DNA of 64,000 nucleotides from Patiria pectinifera (Eukaryota > Echinodermata > Asteroidea > Valvatida > Asterinidae), in assembly GCA_029964075.1 (NCBI GenBank), contig CM057149.1, positions 6,086,465-6,150,464 on the forward strand, read 5' to 3'. Shown here in pieces: positions 12,158-22,900 of the stretch. Position numbers and translations under genes: made by a program. Each line of letters starts with the position of its first letter. Within the stretch, counting starts at the first letter, position 1. The notes beneath the pieces were generated by a model. It searched no databases. It was not told the DNA's origin and saw only the letters and a program-made list of their open reading frames with translations.

Positions 12158-12511
12158 GGCCCCAAAAAGGTCTCCGGTTTCTGGTATGGAGCTTGCCCCA
12201 AAAGTGGTGCGGCGACGCGGCTTTTTTTTTTTTACCGTTTTTTTCCTTCAAATATCGGCTGATGACTGCAAATAATGCCCGGCTAAACTTGGTGCAAATA
12301 TATGGGAGGCCAGAGAGGCCACATAAAGCTTGTACTCGATCGTAACCCCATCTAAAAACACGTTAAAATTATGCAGCAGCAGAATTCCAGTCAAACCTGT
12401 GAGTTTGCCGGTTTTGAGACATCATCTTTCATTGAAAAAAATTGTCACTTTGCCGACGCGCATGGCTACGGCGACGTGCGCGCATACCGGAAACCGGAGA
12501 CTTTTTTGGCC
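12158..12511 (+). mobile_element. Harbinger/Tourist-type MITE, copy 1 (354 bp)
   Basis: Begins GGCC and ends GGCC. Terminal inverted repeats contain GTCTCCGGTTTCTGGTAT and its complement ATACCGGAAACCGGAGAC. The flanks are direct TTA duplications (12155-12157 and 12512-12514), the 3-bp target duplication typical of PIF/Harbinger elements. The interior is non-coding, with poly-T and poly-A tracts. Other copies are at 34456, 38137 and 62762. Confidence 0.88.
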
Positions 12512-12670
12512 TTAAAGAGAGCTAAACTGTAAAAGGGTGGATTCCTGTGCCGCTCAATACCACCATATTTTGGAATAAAACACCATCTTGGTCTGAATTC
12601 ACACTTGGTGCTCTCGACAAATGTAATTAATAAAAAAATGTCACGTTACATTAAAGTAATGCAACATAAT

Positions 12671-13268
12671 CAAGGGCGGATCCAGAACACATTTTTTTTT
12701 TGGGGGGGGCAATTAAAAACTTTGGTCCCCCAAAAATTGGGTCACCAAAATTACAACGTGGGGTCCGGGGACCGCTTAAGGGCCCGGGGAAAAATGGATT
12801 CTAGATGCTCTGTGGTGCGATCTGAGGCAATTTCTGACCACCTTTTTGCGGAAAAGATGGTGGTGTACGCAGTGCCTGCCTTTATAGACCTTTCTGCGCT
12901 TGGTTGGCAAACTGCATTTTTGCCAACCACGGCCTGCAAAAGTATGGAAGGTCCAACACTGCAAACATGAAGAAGAGTTATTAAAGATCACCAAAATATT
13001 ATTTGATACTTGAAAATACAACATTTTCAACAAAGCTACAAAATAATTCCCACATATGTCTTTTTACCATGTGTTGGTGGCGTTTAATGAGGACTTTTTT
13101 GGAAAACAAAATGTTGCCAACCACGGCTTCAATTTATGCGCTTACGGCAGCCCATACAAAACGGCGCCAATGCTTACAAACAAAAGAAAGGCCTATTGCA
13201 ACGTCACTTAAAAAATGTCTTTTTGGAGGGGGGGATGGCCCACGTTGGCCCTCCTGGTTCCACCCTTG
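12671..13268. mobile_element. hAT-like non-autonomous element (598 bp)
   Basis: The left end CAAGGGCGGATCCAGAACAC and right end GGTTCCACCCTTG are inverted. The interior shares an inverted block (GTGGTGCGATCTGAGGCAAT and onward) with the MITE at 16856-17087. No target duplication is visible. GCCAACCACGGC is repeated inside. Confidence 0.6.
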
Positions 13269-13384
13269 GACGGACTGAAACAATTGAGCAGGATAAGGTT
13301 CTGCAGCAGCCAGCAGGCTTTATAATATAAGTTATGCGATCTTATTAACATGCAGTAATGATCCCTGTCGAGCATTTTGGAATT

Positions 13385-13390
13385 TTTATT
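13385..13390 (-). terminator. Candidate polyadenylation signal (AATAAA, minus strand) for the TIMP-like gene
   Basis: This is the nearest minus-strand AATAAA I found downstream of the stop codon, 581 bases away. It is a weak assignment. Confidence 0.25.
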
Positions 13391-13970
13391 GTAACATAAC
13401 AAATGAATTTCGCTTTCCGAATTGTCATATCTTGCGATATTGGTAATGCAAAGTTTTGACCACAGAAAACAGTCGATACCTGCCACAACGGAAAGATTTA
13501 TCATCCAAATTTGAGAGATTGTACCCTGCACGAATTATATCTGAACATTCATTGAAATACGACATAATTATATCTGCATTGTATCTATCTTTCATTCTAG
13601 AAAACATACTATTTTTTTCATGGTCAGACAAATCATTAGTGACAGTTAAACAAACTTTTGTTAAGACCTATACACATTTTCCTTTTCGAATAAATAAAAT
13701 AGTGAAACAGGCAAAGTATATCTTATGTTTAGCAGCAGACGTATATTGGGAGGCAATATTGGTTGAGTACAGATACGAAAGATAGATAGACTAGGGAATG
13801 AGGTAGACAAAGTCATGTGTGATCCTTCCCCGACATCGTCACATTGTCCTGAATAAACAAAGCATCTCATTTGTCTTTCTGTTACCAACCGTCAAGTATA
13901 CCGTTGCCAGTAACGAAGGCATCCCGTTGCCATGGGAGTAGTAATAACTTATAATGACAGAGAATCGATT

Positions 13971-16900
13971 TCAGCACAAGTCGCCACATGTTGCATTTGG
14001 GCTGGAGGTTGCAGCCGGGGGCTTAATACCGGCGCCAACTGCAGAGAATTTACCCTCGGGACGGGAATGCCTGGCTGCAGAGCACGTGATCCACTTGCAG
14101 GTGTCGTTGTAACCACCGCTGCGGCGGGAACACGTCATCAGCGGCACCGTTAGCTGCTCGTTCCCGTGATGCATCACGCAGCCGTCACCGAACAGCGCCC
14201 CCTGGAGGTCGCCGAAGCAGTACCTCCTCGAGTCGTCAGTTCGACCGTGGCATCTTACGATCTTCACAGAAAAAAAAAAGTTATATGGGTTCAATGTTTT
14301 TCAAACTGTTTAATTTTGCATATTTTCCATGAGGGAACTCCGAAAGGTGCCATTTTGAGTGACGAAATTAAGCCTGTAGAACCCATTGAACCTTACTAAC
14401 CGCAGAACAATCGCTACTTATGAACAGTGTCTGTGGATGCCGCGATTTCTGTTATAGCTGCGTTCCACTGTATACAACTTTAGAAGGACTCGTAATCTTT
14501 TTGTTTATGGACAATCCTCGCACACCGACAGTTAATAGTAAAATATCAAAACATAAATACACTCACTAAGTCTGCGCAGTTTAGCCTAACAATGTGCGCG
14601 GTAAAACCGTATACGGCATTAAGTACATGGTAAAGCAATATCAAGGATTAGTGTAACAAGAACAGCGAAGCTAGTGGCCGCCGGGCTCGGGCATTTTTAT
14701 AACATTTCTGACTTCAGTCTTTGTAAGGAAAGGTGGGAACCAGTTTGTGAGTGGAAGTACCACATTCGCTGGTATGCACTGCCATTAAGTATCAATCATA
14801 TTGCATACCAAGGTAAGTGCACCGCGCGGTGTTTCACATTTTAGTCGCTCGGGGGATACTTCAGGACAGAAGTTCACGTAATTGGAAAGAAAGAAACCTT
14901 CAGCAGTCGTCACTTAAGTCTTGTATCCACTACCCTCTTTAACTTCGCTGGTGACCGCTTATTTATTTAACAAATGTTGTTCAGGAAACGCCGACGTCGG
15001 AAATCATGATTGGTAGTTCGAATACTGCAGTGATCAATAATGCTTGTATATCCGCGTGAGTGTTGACTCGAGTCAAAGCTTAAACGAAATCCATCAATCG
15101 AGTTTTCAGCGGAATTAGAAGTCATGGAAAGAGCGATGGGAACCAACGAATGACTATAAAAACATCGACCTACCTGACAATTGCAGCCTTTGTCGTACAT
15201 CCCAGACAATCCCTGCTTCTGTTCTGACGTCAGGAGGGGGCGGGGTTTGAACCATGAACACCCCCACATGAAGTTGAGCTGATTCTCCACAAACACGTGT
15301 CTGCCAGTGTGTAGGAGACTGGAGCAGTGGCCATAATCTTCAGGCACGTTGGCTATGCGGACAAAACCTTGGTGAGGGAGATGGAAATAATGACGTCACA
15401 CTTTGTTCCCATGGGAGCTTGCATGCTCTCGTCTCCCACCTGGCTCCCACAAAAAAAAGGCAGTGTTGTAGTCGAGTACTTTTTCCAAGTACCAAGTACT
15501 TCCGAGTACTTAGTTTACCGAGTACGATACGTACTTGTAATTCCGAGTACAAGGACACTCCGAGTACGAATACTTGAACTCCGAGTACGAGTACGAGTAT
15601 GAGTACTGGTCTTCCGAGAACGAGCACTTCTTTTTCCGAATACGGCCATACGGCAAATGGTTTATTATGCATAATTGGCCCAGACCCAGTCAGACCGATA
15701 TACAGACACACTAAAGGCTAGCTGTTAAATGTGTTTGTCCGGACGTGCACAGAGAAAAATCAGGAAACTTTGATTCCTCCACAAGCCAGTCAACCATTTC
15801 AAACTGAAAGTATCGATAAAATAAGGCCATGGTGAGTGAAACTATACCATATTTTTGCCCGAGTACTGCTATATTCGAGTACGAGTTCTTTGCTATCCGA
15901 GTACTAGTACCGTCATTCCTGTGCGAGTATTTTGACATTCGAGTACGAGTACGAGTACGAGTACGAGTACGAGTACGAGTACGGGTACTCTAAAAAAAAA
16001 AAAAAATACTCGAGTAGTACTCGAGTTCGAGTACCAAGTACGAGTACTACAACATATGCAAGAGGCGCACATTGGTCCATAAAGGGTATAAAAAAAAATC
16101 GGACTGAGAAAGTCGAAAAGATTTTCCCGCCAGTCAATAGTCCGATTGGGGCCTCGAGCCTTGCGCATCTTTCGATGCCAAAAACACAAAAAATCGGACC
16201 ACGGGTTGCCGCGCAGCAAACAATTTTCCGGCGCTACGTACGCGGCGTGAAAACTGAATTTTCCCATATACGTCGTGTAAACAGAGCAGAATTACCATTC
16301 GTACATAGGTAAAATTAATTAGCCATAATTCCGAAACCTCTTGACCTATAGTCATGACATTTCTTGGACATGTTTATGATGAGTTGCTCTATGCATGTAC
16401 AGAGTTTCAAAATGTTTCGTCACTCGATGGCCGAGATCTTGGGGGAGGGGCGAATATTCAGATTACCTGTGAAGACGTAAGACCGACGCAGCACCACCTT
16501 CAAGTCCGCCTTAATTTGACTGGTAACCAGGGCCACGGTGTTGCCCTCCTTGGCGTAGGACCGCCCCTTGAACACGCGCTTGACCCTGACCAATAGGACG
16601 TTGGTCTCAGTGGGAGATGGGCGGAGCTCTGTTAGTCTGGTTACGTGATGGAAGTTCCGCAGGGATACGTTCGACGTCGTCTTACACAGCACTTTGCCAA
16701 CCAGTACTGTACGTCAGAGATAGATAAACAAGAATGTGACCTGTCTAGTTTTTTTCTGTAATGAAACTGGTTTGCATTTACCTTTGCACAGATGCTTTCA
16801 AACAAAGGCTACACGCATGCAAGCTTTGGCTACTTGTACATTCTTACATTCCCCGCAAGGGTGGATCGGGGGGGGGGGGGGCAACGGGGGCCATGCCCCC

Positions 16901-19900
16901 CTCCAAAAAAACCCATTTTTTTTTTGTGACGTCGCTACAAAGGCAGAGACTACGTTCACCACCATCACCAAAAAAAATTGTCAAAAGTGGTCAGAAATTG
17001 CCTCAGATCGCACCACAGAGAATTAAGAATCCAAACAATATTCGGGGCTCCCCCCCCAAAAAAAAATGTGTTCTGGATCCGCCCTTGGTTCCCCGTTTGC
17101 TATTTAGCCTATTTCCCGGGTATTCGTGACTTGGGCGTGATCCCTGGCTACATGACATACACGCGTTAATGGCTTCTGACTAGCGCCCCTTGAACAATTC
17201 AAGACATTGACAAATTTGGGAACGGCCAACATATCAGTTGGCTTCGTGGGCGACCAGCTCGTTAACACACGCGTACTGGAATTTGTATCCTTCTGGATCG
17301 GGTCATTCCTTTGTTCTCGTGTACTGGGTCTGATACACGGTACCCTGTGGAGACATGCGTGTTGTAGGAAACAAAAGTATACGTCTCCAGAGGGCAATTT
17401 CTATAGAGTCCGAATTTCAGCCCAGAAAATTAATTCTGCTTAAATATATATAGGAGCATTTTGAAAGCACATTTTCAAACTCAAAACACACGTTTTATTT
17501 GTTTATGGTGTAAATCGAAGATTTTATATTGTTCCTCATTACTGATCGATCTGCTGTTCATACTCTAACTTTTTTGCAACAGCTCTCATTGGTTTTGTAC
17601 ACGTTTTCTAATCGAGGACGCCCTCGATTTGACTTCTGTCCTCAATTTAATACACAAGGATGTTTCACACTGTGTGTCCTCGATTTACACCATAAACAAA
17701 CCCATTCACACACCCAGTCGTGATAAACTATACTTAAATACGAGGACATATTGTTCCCTTTTCCCCTATTGTGTGTACTCCCGAGGACTTGGCTCAGGTC
17801 CTCGGGGTTCTTGTTATCACAAATCCCCCATTGTCCCAAGTCCTCAGTCGTAAAGGAAAACAAGTACACAACCTTACGGTGTGGTTGATGTGGTACTTGC
17901 ATCGTTTTCCTTTTGTCTCTCTTTTGGAACCGCCAAAAAGACCGATTTGTTGGGTACAATGCTCCCTTTGTGCGAGTACCCCACAAGTGCCGGTGTAGCG
18001 TGAATTTAGATTTATATGAAATACACACTCATGAGCCTGTGAAGTTGACCCCATGGTGGCGCGCTTCCGGACCCCTTTAATAGTAAATTAGCGGGTAAAA
18101 GTGGGAGTTTTAAAATTTTTGGTACATTGTTTGTTTGTTTGTTTTTTTTTTTTTGAAAGAAAATCACCCTATGGGCCCTTGTAAAATTGTTACTGGCATC
18201 TGAATTTTGTGGAATAAACTAAAAATTCGCTTAACGTGAAAGAGAACCATCGTGCCGAATTTTACCTCTCACTCCCGAAATAGTCATATGGGTAAACTTA
18301 AAAATGGAACTTAAAAACATCCTTTGACACGATGATAAGAACTTTATTCAAGCAAGCCCGAGTACATTAGAATCCATCGGATGTAGGTGGGTTCGCGTCG
18401 TTGTTATCATTTTCTTTCTCACGCAAGTACGCAATGTGAAAACAAAAGTGATCCAACAAGGAGATCTAGGAACTGATTTCTCATCGGTTCCTTCTTGTGG
18501 AATGCCAATACAAAATTCCAACATGACTGTTTCTCAGGATTGATTACAGTTATAAATCATTGTCAAAATTACAATTCCACTGAATGTCGACATGCAAGTG
18601 ATACACGGTGCAGATCACTTCCAATCGAAACTTGGGGAAATATTCGACCGGAAGAATCGTTAAAAAAGTCTCAAATTAAATGTTGATAATCAGTTGGTTG
18701 CGTTTCCCAGCGCGTCGGTCGTCAGAAAGATATTTATATAATTGACATGAACGATGTTGGAGGTCAAATATCGGGCATTTCACCATTTGAGCCAGCTGTC
18801 AGACGTCACAGGAAACCCTTGTTCTATTATTTTGAAGATTGTCGCCGGTTGGTCCGGAAACAACTCATTCTTCACTAACAACATTGTTTTCGGTGCACGT
18901 TCGCACAGTTACACAGAACAGCGCATCAGTAAATCATTTTCCTAGCGTGGTGGCGTTGGCGAAGATATGACATTGTAGTTTGTGATCGTACTCATAAACA
19001 AAATATGGCGAAGATCTTTCAGTACCATAAAGATGACGGGAAGAGAATAAACTTTCATGTCGTTACGAAAAATGGAGCATTAATTGCTTCATTGCATCAT
19101 TTGTGCATGACTTAAGGATACAGTTCATTTTGATGTCGGATATCTATATTTCCGTGTTCGGACGTTCTGAGAGCGCCACTTCGCTAGTGCGTCGTGCACG
19201 AAACGGTTTCGAGAGCTACAACTTCGTCTATTGTCAGAATGTTCCTACAGTGGCGTAAATCTGTGCCGGCGAATGGTAGGGGGGGGATTGGGATTAACCA
19301 AAATCCAAACATTGCCCGGCCGTAGACATTCGAAGGGGGGGGGGGGCTGACACCACGTGCACATTACACTAGGGGGCCCTCTTCAGGATATAGATGTACA
19401 TCAATATGTATAGCACCAAAGGCGCATTTTTAAAGCTTTGTTCTTCGTTTCACCACTTTTCAGTGCTATTGAATACATTTTGGTCGTTGGGATGTTGAAA
19501 AATTACCTCAAAATCAGCATTTTTTCTGGTCTCATCACGAAAAAGTGGGGGGGGGGATGATTCAATAGCCCATCCCCAGGTCAAAAAGTGGGGGGCTTGA
19601 CATACTCCCATCCCCCCCCGGGATTTACGCCCCTGCATGAAGTGCGTAAAGATGTATTCCCCACACTATTTTGGAGTTTCGCCTATAAAAATAGATTTTA
19701 TTTTCAATCGCTACTTTTCTATAGCAATCTAAAAGTTATTGAATTTTGAAGAAGAAATTGAACAAAAGAACATATACCGTTGTTTAATTATTTAAAAATA
19801 TCTTCATAAAATTCGAATTGTTGGCTGCCGGAAAACACTGAATCCCTTTTTTTGGGGAGTGGCAGACGCAAAAAAAAAAACTTGACTAATCAAGTACAAA

Positions 19901-22900
19901 ACAAAAACATTCAAACTGAAAAGTTGTTAGGAGAGCATGGGCATAAGCACAATTCGCTTGAACTCTGTGAATCACCTGAATGGGGATAAACAGCATGCAG
20001 ACAATTTTGTCCGTTCCCCCCCCCAAAAAAAAAATTAAGCTTGATTTCGCTCAATATAAAATTATTCGGGACTTGGGTGAGTTTTTATACGTTACACTTG
20101 ATTTTGCGACACAATTGTTGTCTTGACAACTTGAGTTTCTAAGGGTGTAAAGAAAATGCTGCATTGACAAGTTGTTTCTTTCCCGGTTATGCTTCCAATT
20201 AATGGAAATTTGGGGGATATTTTCAACGATATAACATTTGAAGTATGATGATTTTTTTCTGACAAGGGTATTTAGTAGCCTTACTTCAGTTGATGGCATT
20301 GGCAGTACAGCAGAGTGTTCTATAGCTGTGAGACAATTTGCAGATGATTATTATCATTTGAGGATGAATTAAAAAAAATTATGTTTCTGAAGACACAGTT
20401 GCCTATTTTTTTTTACGTAAACGCACTGAAAGTCATGCGACATGAAAATAAATCACGCATTTGCGCCGATGTACTGGGATTGACCCTCAAGCGTCTAGCA
20501 TCCTTTCCCGTTTCAACGGGGCGTAGTATAGTAATTCAAATTTAATTTAAAGGGAATGTACATCATTGGCTTTTGCTGTTATTTTCAGAAATGAACTATT
20601 TGAGGGGTTAGTATCGATCAAATATTGTTACACTGACATTGTTGAAGTTTTGTGTTTGAAAATGCTGGGGGAAAAACAAGAAAAACAAAAGTGTTCAAGT
20701 AGTCTGGTTCCCTGACTCCACTAAAGATGAAATGGGTCAACTTATAGATGTGGGAAAATTGTAAGGTAATGGAACCAGTCTCGCTGGCCTGCACCCGTTG
20801 ATGATCATGTAACCAATAGCAAACAAAATTTGGACTTTAAAAAATGGTAAATTTGGAGCAGTAGTTAGGTTTTTTTCCAACGGTGGTCGGTATACAAAAT
20901 ACCACTTTTCTTGAAATTGACTTCACAACTGCTGCCGTAATTTTACAGGATGCTTTAGACTGTCATTTACCAACATCCTAGTTTTATTTTTCGATGTTTG
21001 CAAATGTTGTATATTCCCTTTAATGGCCAAATTCCAACAGGAATTGTCAATGTTTTTCACAAAACTCGATCGGAGTAATCATCAACATAATATCACGTGC
21101 GGTGTGGTGAAACTGAGCAGGATTTATTTTTTATTCCAAATCCCGATACAGGTACATGTATTGCAAAGATAATACGTTCTCCAGTCCAGAGATGTAGACT
21201 TTAAGGTTGAATCTATATCCACCGTTTTCTTACATTTGTCCTCAACATAATTATGTTCCATTCTCGTCTTGAGTTCACTAAAAATCATCATTAGTCCTCA
21301 TTACAGTTTGCCAAACCCATTTTTGACCACTTACCCGGGGACGTAACCAGGATTATCCAAAGGGGAGGCGTGACATTTTTCAAACCTGTGCGGAAGTTTT
21401 GTTGTGACACACAAACTTGCGAAGCCACGGAATGGGGTTCGGGGCCCGCCTAAGGGCCCGGAATTTTTTTTTTAACTGTAGAAGCTCTCTGGTGCATTTT
21501 AGAGCAAATCTGGGGATCTCTACGGTAGATTTTTCCTCAAAATTCAGAGGCGATTTTTAAAAATAAATCATTACAACTTCCTAAATTGGAAAAGTATGGA
21601 TTAAAAGTAAGTTGAGAAATCAGTCGAGAAACGAAAATAATCTGATTCCTATCACATGCCTTTCCAAAAAATTTTTTTTGTTTATTTCGCAAAAAATATT
21701 GTGTGCCGATTGAAAGAATTGGCATGGAGCAATAATAGAGCATGCAATGAATCGTACATAATTTTGTGCCTGGATAATTTTCATTCGCGCCTTGAAAGTT
21801 ATCGAGACTGTCCATCAAAACATTTTGATAAAAATCTGCCTTACTTAATAATGAAAATATACTTAAGGTGGATGATTCTTAAACATAATGGAGAATTTAA
21901 GTCTTCCACGCCACTATGCTCAAACAATGCACGACAATGTAAGCTACCGTCAGCCGCCGGCCCTGAGCACTGGCCGTATATCGCGTCGCGCACACGGCGC
22001 ACTATCGGTGTGCATAACAGCACTGTGTATTGTAGCGGACCCTGTGACCGAAACGTTTGCAGAAACACGCTACGGTGTATCACGTACGAGCGGAACAATC
22101 TCGTTATAAATATTAATTTAAATGGAAAATACACAGAAAAGAGAGATCACGTTCTGGGAATTAACTGGCAGAAATTCTCTTTCTCCATCGATGTTCGTTT
22201 GGTATTTTCTACGATCCAAATTCAACGCTACGGATATGTAGCCCGTAGTCACTGGTTCCGGTCCTACGTACATCATAGCCTTGATTCTGTTAGTCCGTGA
22301 AAAGAATTTTTAAGAGAAGTTTCACGGACATTTACATGGGGCTTATATAGGACTAATCCTGTAAGGGTATTTTCACGGTTTTTTAATGACCCTGGCCACT
22401 GAATATTATCATTATACATAACGGTACACTGGGTCTATCTCCATGGGTAAACAAAGGAGTTTCTTAAGGGTGTTTTCACGGACTGCTTATCTGGCTTAAT
22501 TAATATGTTGAAAAATCCGTGAAAATTTATTTAACTGTAATTTCAAGGGAAAATGGCTCTTTAACGAATTTATAAGGGATGAAGATGTTCATCCGCACTG
22601 CCGTATGCCGAACATCGTACAGCCAGAGTTTTAATGACTCGAGTCAATGACTCGACTAGAATCCGACTCGATTTACATTTTTGCTGACTCGACTCGACTC
22701 GAGTCCGTAAGGGCAAATGACTCGACTCAACTCGACTCGACTCACTACGAGCAAATGACTCGACTCGAGTCCCTCATCAGAATGACTCGACTCGACTCGA
22801 GGAAGGCAAACAAGACTCGAGTCCCAAAAATAAACGATAAAGAACTTTGCGAAAATGTGCAATGACTTACGCCGGGTGTCCCGGTTTTCCCCGTCAAGAT

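Noticed and set aside
17104..17397. A coding exon of the TIMP-like gene (RVSDPVHENKGMTRSRRIQI reading)
   Set aside because: It looked tempting between exons 1 and 2, but it does not match TIMP. The exon 1 to exon 2 join without it already gives the continuous ADFVLVGKV block in phase.
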